DNA of 64,000 bases from Mangifera indica. Its lineage: Eukaryota > Streptophyta > Magnoliopsida > Sapindales > Anacardiaceae. The DNA lies in assembly GCF_011075055.1 (NCBI RefSeq), contig NC_058146.1, forward strand, positions 5,456,001 through 5,520,000. The letters are read 5' to 3'. The notes beneath the pieces are model-generated. The model did not search any database. It had not been told where the DNA came from and worked only from the letters and a program-made list of their open reading frames with translations. Position 1 is the stretch's first letter. Each line of letters opens with the position of its first letter. Of the stretch, positions 26,107 to 38,450 are shown piece after piece. A program made the position numbers and the translations under genes.

Positions 26107-28142
26107 TTATGATTTATAAAGACTTTACTTAATTATCATCACAAGTAATTGATTGTACATTTGATCAGAGGCAATTTATTGTTTGTCTATATTATCTTCA
26201 TTAGATTAACTATACCTATCAAATTCTTAGTTACAACATCAATTATTTTAGGCATATTTGCAGAAAATGCAACAAAATTTTATATAAATCCTAACTCACG
26301 AGATTCATTTGCATCCTTACTAATTTCACTGTCACTAAACGTTTTGCCATCACTTTTCCTTTCTTTTTATGATTTTTAACACATTTGACCACGACCTTTT
26401 TCTTTTACAAATTTTTAATTATTATTTCATGAAAAACTAATTTGAACTATTCCTAACAACCTTTTGGCATAGTTTCTTAATACCCAAAACGGTGTTTTTT
26501 CGCTTTATCTCAATACGCAACGTTTTTTCACAAGACAACTAACTGTTCCTTAGCTGCTCATTCCTCCTCCATCGGCTTATATTTTAACAAAGTATTAATT
26601 CAAAAAAAATATCTTTCAAAAGTGTGCAAATTTAAAGCCAGTGACCACTCAAAGATTCTTGCCCCTCAAGACGCGGAAAAGATGAGCGTCACAAATTAAG
26701 TCAGTGACGATGACAAGACCTATGCTTCTGCAACTAGTCAGCCAAATTAATTACTGTGGTCCTAATTAATATATTAGTGTTGCTAAACATTCAATAATTA
26801 AGCAGGGTTTTCCATAATTTGATCTGAAAATGAATCGATAATGCCAAATTCAAACTCTCATTGTCTTCCTTTCAAGTTAAAGGCAAAGCTAACCACACAC
26901 ATTTCCAATCAACCCTTAAGCAATGTCATGCAAACAATGCAAATAGCTAAAATCAGGAGGCGACATCCTCATACCAAATATGAAGAGAAACTAATAACTA
27001 ACATACCATTTACTGAAAGAAAATTCATATCTGCACACACCATAAGGACAATGATATTCAATTTCCCTGCTTGATTTCTAATAGAAAACACCATCCCCTG
27101 ATAAGAATTCGTAAGCATTAATACTGCATTAATGGCTTCTGCTACGTGCCAGTTTTTTAACCAAGTTCATTTTAGGAAGAATTCAACAGGGAGGCACAGC
27201 CAGAAGGCCTGAGTAGTAAATGTATTTATATCGTACTAACTTTAGCAGTATGCATGTGTTTAATTATACGAGTAGTGGTTAAATAATTCGTAATCTTGAT
27301 TAACTGCAGTACTGCAAGTGGGCAAATTGCTGATCAGAATCAATAAACTAAGGTCCACTGTCCAACTCATCCTAAGGCATAGAATCAACAAGACTCTGAA
27401 ACTCCTAATGAAATTATCAACATTACTTCAGTCGCTCAACCGAGCTCAAAACTTAGCGTAGTTTGAAGAAAAAAAAATTAGGAATGAATAGTTCTTAAAG
27501 GTTATGGCTATTAATGTGCACTGTTAATTCAAGTCAACATGATTAAAAGTCCATAATATCATTAAGCTAATAACATTGAAAATCCTGGAGAAAAAAAATA
27601 GGTGGAGGCTTTTATAACCTTGTACTAGGGTCAACATCTACCATGTTTCTTGTGGTTGATAAGAGTGGATGAGGCTGTGTGAATTGTACTAGTAGCAGTG
27701 CTAAATGTCGGTGGCATTATTGTAGTGATGACGATTAAAGAAGGGTGAATTGGTTTGCTTAGTCAGTGCGGTCGGTGCAATGGGTTGCAAACTACGCTGC
27801 ACAAGCACAGTACTATCCAGGATAGCACGGGCTCCGACTCATGCAAATTTAGATCAATTAGGGTTTTATAGGACAAAAATCAGATGATTTATATATGTTT
27901 TTGGACAAAATTATATGTCTCGGATGAAATGAAGAGGTTGAAACACAACCACAGCCACAAACTCGATCGTTGTTTTATGCTAGATATGTGCAATTTAATG
28001 CCGAGTCTGGACTGGCCCAGATGCACGTTTATTGTTATAGATGGATAGCAATTAGGCGGAGACTGTATAATAACGTTATGTACAAATAAAATTCTTTCAC
28101 TCTAAATAATTTTAAAAAACACACTAAGACGAGGATTCAAAA
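26107..28142. other. Intergenic, no gene supported
   Basis: AT-rich with small ORFs lacking motifs (for example 26149-26379 and 26841-27074). I see no named repeat. Confidence 0.35.
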
Positions 28143-28151
28143 TAAAATAAA
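28143..28151. repeat. Left 9-bp target-site duplication
   Basis: TAAAATAAA directly before the GGCC terminus. An identical copy lies at 28896-28904. Confidence 0.8.
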
Positions 28152-28895
28152 GGCCAAATGACTATTTCCCACCCAAGGTTTGATGTTTTCTCAAAAGTCC
28201 CCCTTTTAACTATGGAAACATCAAACACCCACCCATGACCGGTTAGATTTAACCAAACCCTAACGATGGTAGGGGTAAAATCGTCATTTTTGTTATAATA
28301 TTAAAAATAAACTAAAATAGAATCTAATTTTACCCTCCTAAACTTTAAAAACTAAAATTTTCCCCCAGCCTAAGTTTTAAAAAATGGCAATTTCACCCTA
28401 GAGTTTGGTTTTGAAATCTCCGGCGACCATTCCGGCTCCATTGCCGACGGCCTCTCCCTCCCGAAGAAGCCTCTCCTTCCGGCGAATGCTTTCCTCCCAT
28501 TTGGAGGCTCGATCGACGTCGGAAACGCCTTGGGAAACATCAGAAACGCCTTCGTCTCCCAAGGCGTTTTCGACGTCGATCGAGCCTCCAAATGGGAGGA
28601 AAGCATTCGTCGGAATGAGAGGCTGCTTTGAGAGGGAGAGGCCGTCGACAATGGAGCCGGAACGGTCGTCGGAGATTTCAAAACCAAACCCTATGGTGAA
28701 ACTGCTATTTTTTAAAACTTAGGCTGAGGGAAAATTTTTAGTTTTTAAAGTTTAGGGGGGCAAAAAGAGAAAATTTTTAGGCATTAGGATTTGGTTAAAT
28801 CTAACAGGCCATGGGTGGGTATTTGGTGTTTCCATAGTTAAAGGGGGAACTTTTGAGAAAACATCAAACCTTGGGTGGGAAATAGTCATTTGGCC
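28152..28895. mobile_element. MULE-like foldback element, complete (744 bp)
   Basis: Ends are GGCCAAATGACTATTTCCC and its exact inverse, flanked by a perfect 9-bp duplication, the hallmark of Mutator-like elements. The inverted repeat spans almost the whole element: arms about 28152-28525 and 28545-28895 meet at a small centre near 28535. As a result both strands read nearly the same ORF (plus 28405-28722, minus 28687-28370, both opening MVLKSP and containing RRMLSSHLEARSTS). I treat those ORFs as a by-product of symmetry. There is no transposase, so it is non-autonomous. A transcript would fold into a long hairpin. Confidence 0.85.
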
Positions 28896-28904
28896 TAAAA
28901 TAAA
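28896..28904. repeat. Right 9-bp target-site duplication
   Basis: TAAAATAAA directly after the terminal GGCC, identical to the left copy. Confidence 0.8.
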
Positions 28905-28940
28905 TTAATGCTTTTCACTTTTAAATATGATCTTCTTTAT

Positions 28941-29090
28941 ACCTACCCACTTTTGAATATATATAATGTGTCATTATATGAGTAAATGTTATTTTATTCT
29001 TAGTTCAAAATTATTCAATCACTTGATGATATGTATTAAATATGTATCCATTTACATACTCAAAGTAAGTACAAGTAACTTTATTGTTTA
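28941..29090. mobile_element. AT-rich palindromic MITE (family A)
   Basis: Core GTGTCATTATATGAGTAAATG with inverted partner TTCAATCACTTGATGATATG, and outer GTAYATACTCAAA arms. Confidence 0.55.
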
Positions 29091-29100
29091 AATAAATGAA

Positions 29101-29278
29101 TAATACTATATATATCCAGTTTGAATACACAAACAAATATATTATATGTATTATGATATGACTAAATATTATTTTATCTTTTATTTAAAATTATCTAATT
29201 ATATGATGACATATATTAAGTATGTATTCATTTGTGTACTAAAAGTAGATACACATAATTTTATACAAAATTGTATTG
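29101..29278. mobile_element. AT-rich palindromic MITE (family A)
   Basis: Starts AATAATACTATATATATCC and ends GATACACATAATTTTAT. Palindromic core around TATGATATGACTAAATATTA and ATCTAATTATATGATGACA. It adjoins the preceding copy head to tail. Confidence 0.6.
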
Positions 29279-29860
29279 TGTATATATATAAAAAAATAAA
29301 CTCCCTCTGATGCTTTGCAAAATTTTAAAAGCCCTTGATTAGGATTCAGGGCCAATAAAATGTTAAATTAGAAGTGAAAACAACAGATGACATTTCAGTT
29401 GCAATATATGATGGGGAATTCATGAGAAATCTTGTCATTCTATAGCAGATTTCGTGTCGTTTCTTTCAATAATGGTCAGTGTTTTGACATGACCTTGCTT
29501 TTTGCAAATCTCAATTAGGCATCGATCAAATTTGGCTTTAGATGAAGCAATTATTGAGGGACCCAAATTAATGATCTTTGGAGTGTTTCCACAATACCGC
29601 TTAGGTGTTTTCAAATTTCATGCAAGGAAGCAAAACTTAATTTATTATTGGTGAAATTGTTTCCGTACATTTTACAATTAAAATTGGATGTCTAAGATAC
29701 CTGCACGATGCAATTGAGGCCTCAAAATTAGAACTTTAAGTGTAAAATAATTTTATATATTTATTAATTTTAAATGAATATATTTACTCAAAATCTCATC
29801 GTGTCGTTATTAAGCTGTCAAAAATAGGAAAACTGAGGGGAGAAAGTTTTAAGGTGCGGC
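29279..29860. promoter_or_regulatory. Upstream region of the NPF5.1-like gene
   Basis: No ORF. It lies between the MITE pair and the TATA box and presumably carries the proximal promoter. I could not identify specific elements. Confidence 0.35.
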
Positions 29861-29868
29861 TATATAAA
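29861..29868 (+). promoter_or_regulatory. TATA box of the NPF5.1-like gene
   Basis: TATATAAA about 170 bases upstream of the ATG at 30032, followed by a pyrimidine-rich leader with CTAGCTAG repeats. The spacing fits a normal plant 5' UTR. Confidence 0.6.
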
Positions 29869-30031
29869 CAAGGGATGTCTGGTAAGAGCTTTGCATATAC
29901 CAACCCAGCTAGCTAGTTAAGCTTTACCACCTTCGCTTTTGCTGCCACAAACCGGTCTCCTTCTTAATCTCTTGATCCTCTCACTCACCTTCGATTCCCT
30001 CAATCCTTTTTATTCATATACTGTCTCATAT

Positions 30032-33000
30032 ATGGAAGAAAAAAAGGGATACACCCGAGATGGCACTGTGGATTTTCATGGCCGCCCCGTTCTTGCTTCC
30101 AAAACTGGCAAATGGAAAGCTTGTGCCTTCCTTGTTGGTAATCACTTTATTTTAACAACTTTTTCTTAAATTAAATTTAATGATACTTGATGATCACTGT
30201 GCTTTTCTCCTCTCTTCTGAAAGTTGTTTTATGTAAATTTTTTGTGTATTAATCAAAGGTTATGAAGCATTTGAGAGAATGGCTTTCTATGGGATAGCTT
30301 CGAACTTAGTGAACTATTTGACAAGCCAGCTTCATGAAGACACGGTTTCTTCTGTGAGGAATGTAAACAACTGGTCAGGTTCTGTGTGGATTACTCCTCT
30401 TCTTGGTGCCTACATAGCCGATACTTACTTGGGTCGGTTTTGGACTTTCACTGTTTCATCTCTCATTTATGTTCTGGTAATTTCAACATCATCATCATCT
30501 ATCTCTCCACTAATCTTTTTTTTTCAATCTCGATATCAAAACAATGGTCGAATCTAGAAGCAGTGAACTGATTCATTTATGCTTTTTTTCCTTGGCATTA
30601 TTTGCCACACGAATCTTTGAAATGATAAGGGTTAGATTCACTATTTTTATTTCCCAAACAAACTTCTCCATCTGTTAGGACCACATATATTTTAGATTAC
30701 CTAAACTCCAAGGCCAATTAAATTCTTTGTTTTTGGTGGGTCCAATGAATATATCACTACTTCAATTCATTGGTTAATTTTCATGGTGTGTGACTTACAT
30801 CATTTCTTCTCCACAAGACTACATATGATTCATATTTGACCCCAACTCAAGTAGCTATCTATTTTCTGTCTCATTTTTACTAATTATTATTCTGAAGTTA
30901 CATACGTCTAAGTCTATCAATGCTTAAATTAAATGCTTGAAGAAACAGTTTCAACTGATGCAAACACTTTTGTAGTCATCTATAGATAACAAGAAAATTT
31001 ATGTCAATTTGTAATATTTTCAACAGGGAATGATACTTCTCACAATGGCAGCTTCGTTTAAATCAATGAGGCCAACATGTGCCAATGGATTCTGTAACAA
31101 GGCCTCGACTTCACAAATCACGTTCTTCTATTCATCTCTTTACATCGTTGCACTAGGGGCCGGTGGAACAAAACCTAACATATCCACCTTTGGCGCTGAC
31201 CAATTTGATGACTTTGACCCAGATGAGAAAACCCTCAAGGTCTCATTCTTCAACTGGTGGATGTTTAGTTCTTTCATTGGTGCATTATGTGCCACTCTAG
31301 GACTTGTTTACATTCAAGAGAACTTGGGGTGGGGATTAGGGTATGGTATCCCTGCAGTTGGTCTTCTATTTTCTTTGTTCATCTTCTATCTAGGTACTCC
31401 AATTTACAGGCACAAAGTTAGGAAGACTAAAAGCCCAGCAAGGGACTTGATCCGGGTCCCCATCGCTGCCTTCAGGAACCGAAAACTTCAGCTTCCCGAT
31501 GACCCGTCAGAGCTTCATGAATTCGAGACGAAGGATTACTCTAGTACCGGAAAACGCCAGGTCCACCATACTGCAGCCTTTAGGTAACTTTCCCTACTTA
31601 TCTGTTACGTAACTGTTTGACTCCAAAAAATTTAAACTAATTATTGAAATAATAATATTCAGCTCCAGAACAAATATACAAGTGCACGCCGAATAATACT
31701 ATCGGAGCTAATATTATATATATCTATTTTAAGTATATAAATGAATATATATTTATATGTATCATCATATAATTAGATATCATTTTATCTTTAATTCAAA
31801 TCTCACCAATTATATGATGATACATATCAAATATATATTCATTTATATATTTAAAATGAATATATATAGTTTATTATTAACATTATCAACACAATCTTTT
31901 TTTGGATGGAATTAGGAGATAAAATAGTATCCTATGTTTGAAATTATGGCTGCTTGCATGCTCCCCACATTATTTGGTGGGTGAAGTGGAGGAATTTGAA
32001 GATGTAGGGAAAATAAGAGAAACTTTTCCTTTTCAAAATGAATGATGGTGGGATGGATTCTAATCAAAGGAACATTCAATTAGAGTAAAATGGACTTTAA
32101 AAAAAGCGATTCAATATCTGGTGCCTAAAACAGGTGAGAGGGATCTTCCTAAAACATGTGGGAGCACTATAAATCTAATATAACTGTAATATCTTTGACT
32201 CAAAACGTGTTTTGATAGTTTAAAAAATCCTTAAATAACAATGTGAGATACACATATAAACTCAATATCATTTTTATATTTTATCAAATGTAAGATATTA
32301 TAAATAGTACTAAAACCAATTTATGTGTTTTTTGTACAATAGTAATACAAATCTTAAAACAACTATGATTGACTGTGTATGCATATGCGTCCTTCTCAGT
32401 ACTTCTTTTAGACAACTTAAACGAATTGTCACAATCTCTTCGCCAAGTAGTTGTAAATATAGTGCGTGTAACAGTGCAATAGTGAGTTCCACTGCCCCAC
32501 GAGGAACACCTCACCATACAATCCCATCAAAGTATATATGTATCTGTGAAACATATTTTCAGAATATGGCCTCTTTTTTTCTTTTTTAGCAGCTTTTGAA
32601 GATATAAAGTTTCGGTACCTAAAACATATCTCTTCAAAATAATAGATTCCAATTCCTGAGATTTCTGTGTCTGAATATTAAATACAGAGTACAATGGAAG
32701 TAATTATATGTATAAGGGTTGCATTAATTACATTAATTGTGTTGTCAGGTTCTTGGACAAGGCAGCAATAAAGGATGCCAACCCAGCCACAGAGACAGGG
32801 GCCACTAGCAAGCCACCCTGCACAGTGACTCAAGTGGAAGGAACCAAACTTGTTTTGGGAATGGCTCTTATATGGCTGGTGACCTTAATTCCAAGCATAA
32901 TTTGGGCTCAAATCAATACTCTATTTGTCAAACAGGGAACCACTTTGGACCGCTATCTAGGCCCCAACTTCCAAATTCCAGCAGCCAGTTTAGGCAGCTT

Positions 33001-33643
33001 TGTCACCCTCTCTATGCTCCTTTCTGTGCCAATGTACGATCGTTACTTCGTGCCATTGATGCGTAAGAAAACCGGAAACCCTAGAGGAATTACACTCCTT
33101 CAAAGACTCGGCATCGGATTCATGATTCAAGTGATCGCCATAGCTATTGCTTATGCAGTTGAAGTTCGAAGAATGCACGTTATAAGAGTGCAACATGTTG
33201 TAGGTCCAAAAGAAGTAGTCCCGATGAGCATATTTTGGTTAATGCCTCAATATGTTCTATTGGGGATAGCTGATGTGTTTAATGCGATTGGATTATTGGA
33301 ATTCTTCTATGATCAGTCTCCGGAAGACATGCAAAGCCTCGGAACGACATTCTTCACTAGCGGGATCGGTGTCGGGAACTTCTTGAACAGCTTTTTAGTG
33401 ACAATGGTGGATAAAACCACAGGGATAAATGGAAAGAAGAGATGGATTGGTGATAACTTGAACGACTGTCACTTGGATTACTACTATGGATTCCTTATGG
33501 TGATAGCATTCCTAAATTTGGGAGCATTTTGGTGGGCATCGAGTGTATATGTCTACAAGAAAGAAACCGAAGAAGCAAACGGGGTTCGTGTTGAAATAAT
33601 GGAGACCAAAGGATTAGACACAACTCTAGGTTTGCAAGTGTGA
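30032..33643 (+). CDS. NPF5.1: NRT1/PTR family transporter, NPF5.1-like
   Basis: Four exons, 30032-30137, 30259-30476, 31027-31583 and 32749-33643, all GT-AG, give 591 aa with frame kept at every junction. Domains: N-terminal GYTRDGTVDFHGRPV, the proton-coupling ExxER motif at residues 38-42 (EAFER), FYGIASNLVNYL, then the family block GGTKPNISTFGADQFDDF. A long central loop about residues 255-310 separates two six-helix bundles. The second half contains AQINTLFVKQGTTLDR and LEFFYDQSPEDMQSLGTTFF. The sequence matches my memory of Arabidopsis At2g40460 (NPF5.1) closely. NPF proteins are proton-coupled plasma-membrane or tonoplast carriers of nitrate, peptides, hormones or glucosinolates; the substrate of this subgroup is not settled as far as I know. 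I chose ATG 30032 over the in-frame open region upstream because MEEKKGYTRDGTVD is the family start. Intron 3 (1165 nt) hosts a MITE. Confidence 0.95.
31713..31873. mobile_element. AT-rich palindromic MITE inside NPF intron 3
   Basis: Palindrome with TATGTATCATCATATAATTAG and inverted ATTATATGATGATACATAT, outer arms of ATATATATTYATTT type. It lies within intron 31584-32748. Confidence 0.65.
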
Positions 33644-36509
33644 AAAAAAAAAAAATATAATATATGGTACTAGAAAATATTTAAAATATGATCTGGCTTG
33701 CTATTATTGTATGATAACCCTGTTAGGCTTTTAAGATAAATGCAATGTCAAATGTTTTTAATTGGCTGCTAATTAATTATGCAGGCATAGGTAATTAAAT
33801 CCACTTGTGATCAGCAGAATATTTCATAAATAATTTGCATCATAAATTTGATGCCTCTTCTTTCAGAGCTATCGTGATTTATGGATGGTAAAACTCTTTA
33901 TTTTTCATCCTTTTTTACCTAAATAACACTTCAAAAAAAAAAAATTTCTTAAGTTCTGATAGACCTGGATCTAAAATAGTTTATTTAAAAGAAATTGATC
34001 GATATTTACGTTTTAGGGCTCCACTAAGTTAAAATCGTCCCGAATTCATTTTCACTTCATTTGTCAGAATCATGAGAACATACATATCTGCATAGGAGAT
34101 TGTTAAGAGTCTCATAGATAACTGGCCTTTGTGAAGAAATGAGTATGACGTACTGATAAACAACTATAGAATAAATTTTATTGATAGTTTAGCTTTTTTT
34201 TTTTTTTTAATTTAAATTTTTGGTAAGTAGTTTAACCATTTTAGATAGGGCTTGCTGGGATACCATATCAACCAAACCATCATTTTACCTCACACAAGCC
34301 CAATTTGTCGATTCCCCAGTAAGCCACTGGCCAAGACATTTGTCTAGCCTAGGACTTTCTTTTTTCCCATTAACTACCCCGTTCCGAAGGTGATGTTAAC
34401 CCTTTATCAGCCTCTTTCTCTGCTTCCTCAGCTTTGTCCAATCCCTTTTTGTTCCTGTCATATCAAGCTTTCCAAGTCTGCACTCAGATAGCACACATGC
34501 AAGCAATAAAACTAAAATACCTCTTGTCATTTCATTAAATGAAAAATTATAAAAAAAATAAATTTATACAAAAAAAAAAAAACAAAAATATCTTCCCCAG
34601 TTGTTGCTAGCTGTACCAACACATCTCAATCGTAGACCGAAATCAATCGAACCATCACTTAAGTTGGCCTATGAACCGTCGAATGCCGCCTTTTGTGCAA
34701 AGCATCTGAGATTCAAGAAACACACAGTAAAGCAAAGGAAGAAGACTCTACTCCCACCTGTTCATCTTCTTTTATTAATGATACGATGCGTTTAGTATAA
34801 ACATGCTGTTTGATCTAAAGTTCCATTAGTCAACTTAACGCCACCCCCATATTTCATTACTTTCCTTACTCTCAGCCATATACATTTTTTACTCTCACAA
34901 AGTCCGTACTCTCTATCTGTTCATTTTCACCCATAACTATTGTGCAAATCTGAAATACTGGTGGTTTCACCAGCTCAATATCCTCATATTTCTATATCAA
35001 CCTAAACACCACCAGTCCTTTTCCTCTCTTCAACAAAATCAAACTTTAAATGGCACCCATCCTTAGATAATGAATTCATCCATACTCCGGCCACAACGAA
35101 GTATTATTATTTTCTAAAGACTCAAGCCTCCCATTAAAGTTTTCATACAGTACATTCTGAAAACAAAAATAATTGTTCACTGAAATCTGTGGTAGCCATC
35201 AATATATAGAAGAATAGCCATCACTCGCCATGTAACAAACATATCTTCACCAGTCCTAGTTCGTGATAGGAATGTAAAAGCCCTTTACAAACTTGAAACA
35301 CGATAATGGATGAAATGAAAGTTCACCAGATTTCATATGTCAACTCCCTCCACCTTCCGTATTTGGAGATTACATCTATATTACTCGTTGTTCACCCAAG
35401 ACATTCACTTTTTTCAACTAATAAAAGTATCCAAAATTATCAATAATATAGGGTTTATCTAATAAATTATTTCACATTAGTATTATGACTAACTGATAAG
35501 ATATAATGAGATATTACACTCAAATAAGAACATAATTGGCAAAAAGAGAAGAAAAGATTAAAAAAAAAGAAAAAATCAATATTTTGCATACTTGTGCCAA
35601 TGGGGGAAACGCTAAAGTTGTCGAGAGGAAGAAAATTTCTTTGCTTTGTCTTTGCAAATGGATCACTTTATTTTCATAATATATTTGATTTTTTAAAATG
35701 ATAATATGATATGTACTAATAAAGATATATTTTTATATAATTATTAATATAATATTCATTATTAATATGATAATATCATATTTTATGTATTTATTTTTAT
35801 TATTAATATTATATTTAATTTGAATTCAAATTGAATTTAAAGTTGTCAGAGATGTCGTTAGAAGATTGTTGACGGTATGAAATGTTATTGACAAGAGAAA
35901 TAATATTACAGAAGAAACAAATAGTATTGTTGACAGAATAAATAGTATCATCAATAAGATGAATAATCAAATAAGGATTCAAACTTAATTTTAACCGAGT
36001 TATCAAAGTGAAATTTTAATTCAAGTTCAACTTACATCAAACAAAACGCCAATACTAGTCGCGATGCCTTAGTTCAAGTCTACCCCTAAGAGTCTATCAA
36101 TTATTATGAAAGAAAATAATAATAAAAATAATTATGTTTTAGTCATTTATATATAAATATAATTAGACGCTAAGAATATTTTGATAATTTTATATTGAAA
36201 GCAAATTAATCAAATACATCTTAATTATTCAATATATAGTAATCCAATGGAAAATCATCTTCTAATTTTCATATGTAATTAGACTCTTATAATTTTTTTT
36301 TAAATATTTTCCCATAGTATTTTACGTGACTATTTGTTTTGTTAGTATTACTATGTTACATATTTTGTAAATTATATTTGGCAGCTAAAGTTTTAATTGT
36401 CATACAAATGTACATACAACTAATTAAGAATTTGAACTGTTTGATCAGAAAATTTAAGAATTTGAAGTTGTTTGATTGAGGGTTTTTGTGAACTTTTTTT
36501 TTTGGTTAA
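33644..36509. other. Intergenic, no gene supported
   Basis: 3' UTR of the NPF gene, then AT-rich sequence. Short ORFs (34601-34795, 35815-36006) have no motif. No tRNA or clear repeat is seen. Confidence 0.35.
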
Positions 36510-36672
36510 TTTTAATATAATTAATATCGATTTAAGTATTAATGATGATATGTTATTATATAATTAGATTTTATTTTATTTTTAATTTAAAATCATCTAA
36601 TCACGTAATAATATATCATCGTTAATGTCCAATTTCTTATCCGTTATAATTGTACATAGTTTTATTATTATT
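36510..36672. mobile_element. AT-rich palindromic MITE (family A)
   Basis: Core ATGATATGTTATTATATAATT and inverted ATCTAATCACGTAATAATATA, ending GTACATAGTTTTATTATT. Confidence 0.55.
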
Positions 36673-37138
36673 TTTTAATCGGGTTGCTTCTTGTTTTGTT
36701 GGCTACACTATGTTTTTTAGCTAATTGGTCAAAAATGGATTGATTATTGCAGCGAGGATTGATAGTGTTGTTTGATGGATTGAAGAAAATAAATTAGTCT
36801 TGCCTAACAAAAGAAAAAGGGAATTCTAGATTCTTAATTCTCAAAGCTTTCTGTGAAGCAAGATATTTTTCTTCTTCTCTCCCTAATGGAAGAAACCCCA
36901 GATTTGTCTATCTTCTAATCCTACGATAGTCTTGTTGATTTTTATTTTTAAGCTCTTAATGCACCTTGTGTGTTGAGATTAATAAAACGTTCGATTTAAG
37001 TTTCCATTCAGAATTTCTGTTATTTTCTTGCTAATTTCTTTTCTTTGCAATTTTCTTGTTTTAGGACTTGTTCTTTTCTCTCTTCAACATAACAAAACTT
37101 GGGGAGGTTGTTGATAAGAAGTAAAAAGACTAGGTAAG
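36673..37138. other. Transcript-leader-like spacer
   Basis: Contains an AATAAA at about 36980 and pyrimidine-rich stretches before a 42-codon ORF. It looks like the end or leader of a decayed retroelement, but I cannot prove that. Confidence 0.2.
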
Positions 37139-37267
37139 ATGCCAATATTTGAAGCAACCACGACTTTAGACCAAATTCAATCACATCCAGCGTTAGGGAT
37201 TATTGAAGATGGAGACATGATTGAGAGAGATGGATCTCAATTAATTTTTATAATAAGAGAAAGTTGA
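37139..37267 (+). CDS. Unrecognised 42-codon ORF
   Basis: ATG to TGA encoding MPIFEATTTLDQIQSH and continuing with an acidic stretch IIEDGDMIERDG. Composition looks protein-like and no splice site is needed. It follows GGTAAG and a leader-like region. I do not recognise a family; it could be a chance ORF or a remnant of a mobile element. Confidence 0.2.
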   Translation: MPIFEATTTLDQIQSHPALGIIEDGDMIERDGSQLIFIIRES

Positions 37268-37470
37268 TGAAAACAATGGAGAAGATGTAATATATATAGA
37301 TAGTGAATGGAATGAAGTTCCCCATATTTGCTTGTTTTTCCAAGTTTCTTATGTCACCGCCCTTCCAACTCTGGCTAAAATCCACACGCCAAGGAAACCC
37401 CAACATTGATCAGAAATTTAATTTTATATTATAGCTGGCACCGCCATTGACCATCCAACACTCCTTTTAT

Positions 37471-37495
37471 ACACACACACACACACACACACACA
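37471..37495 (+). repeat. (AC)12 microsatellite
   Basis: Uninterrupted AC dinucleotide run of about 25 bases. Confidence 0.95.
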
Positions 37496-37548
37496 ATGTT
37501 GTAGCTTTACTAAGTAGCATCTTGATTCTTTCTATGTATTTATACAAG

Positions 37549-38215
37549 ACAATAAAATTATATGTACATACGTTTAAGTATACAATTGAATTTATAGATA
37601 ATGTGTCATTATGTGATTGAATGATTTTAAATTAATAATAAACATATAATCACATAATGACACATCATACATAGGGGTGGATACAAATTAAACCAAGCTC
37701 GAACACCCCATTGGCTCAAGATCAGTTTGAATAAAAAATAGTTTGGCTCGAGTTCAGCTTGAATTCATTGAGTCAATATAAAAGGTGGTTCGAGTTTGAT
37801 TGGAATAAAAATAGTTCAATTCGAGTTTGACTTGAATTTATAGTTCAAATATATGATTCAGATATATATTTCAAATTTGTAGTTTGAATTCGTGACTCAT
37901 TGACAAAACAATGTCTTTTAATAATTATTTGATATAATTCGAATCGAGCTATGAGCCAAGTTCGAACCAAATCGAGTCATCCATCTAGCTAACGAGTTAA
38001 ACTGAGTTAAACTTCCTATAGCTCGAGTTTGATTTGGTTTTAAAACAAGCCAAACATTTTAATTCGAACTCGATTCATATTCAAAGTAAACAAATTTGAA
38101 TTGAATCGAATTGAGCAGAGCCAGCTTTCAAGCAGGAGCTAGCTTAGTTCTAATCCATCCCTAATTATATGTGTATCCAATTATGTATTCAAAAGTATAT
38201 ATGCATAACATTGCT
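37549..38215. mobile_element. AT-rich palindromic MITE (family A) split by a later insertion
   Basis: The first part 37549-37673 starts ACAATAAAATTATATGTACA and contains both core arms (GTGTCATTATGTGATTGAA, ATAATCACATAATGACACA). The missing outer right arm resumes at 38162 with AATTATATGTGTATCC and finishes near 38215 with ATAACATTGCTCTTA. The sequence in between is the nested element 37674-38161. Confidence 0.75.
37674..38161. mobile_element. Nested 488-bp MITE with TA target duplication
   Basis: Terminal inverted repeat GGGGTGGATAC at the left and GGGATGGATTA (read inward) at the right, flanked by TA on both sides (37672-37673 and 38162-38163). The interior is rich in GCTCGAGTTYG/GAACTCGAG-type motifs and has no ORF. 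TA duplication fits the Tc1/mariner (Stowaway-like) class, though these termini are not the canonical Stowaway ones. Confidence 0.65.
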
Positions 38216-38280
38216 CTTATACTAAATTACTCATTAAATAAGCTAAGAAGATCCAATCAGGGGTTACCCATTTGGTGATA

Positions 38281-38450
38281 AGAGTAGTGTTATATACATA
38301 AATAATGTGCATAATTTTATACATAAATAATGATATATCACCATATGATTGAGTAGTTTTAAATTAGAGGTAAAACAACACTCAATCATATGGTAATATG
38401 TTATTGTTTGTGCACAAAGTTGTACACATTGTTTGTGCGTACAATTTTAT
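38281..38450. mobile_element. AT-rich palindromic MITE (family A)
   Basis: Left AGAGTAGTGTTATATACATA and core ATATCACCATATGATTGAGTA, with inverted ACTCAATCATATGGTAATA. Ends near GTACAATTTTATAG. Confidence 0.7.

Noticed and set aside
28370..28722. Pair of 105-codon ORFs on opposite strands as protein genes
   Set aside because: Their near identity follows from the palindromic structure of the MULE-like element; no start context, splice sites or family support.
32284..32589. ORFs in NPF intron 3 as separate genes
   Set aside because: Intronic, overlapping on both strands, without motifs.
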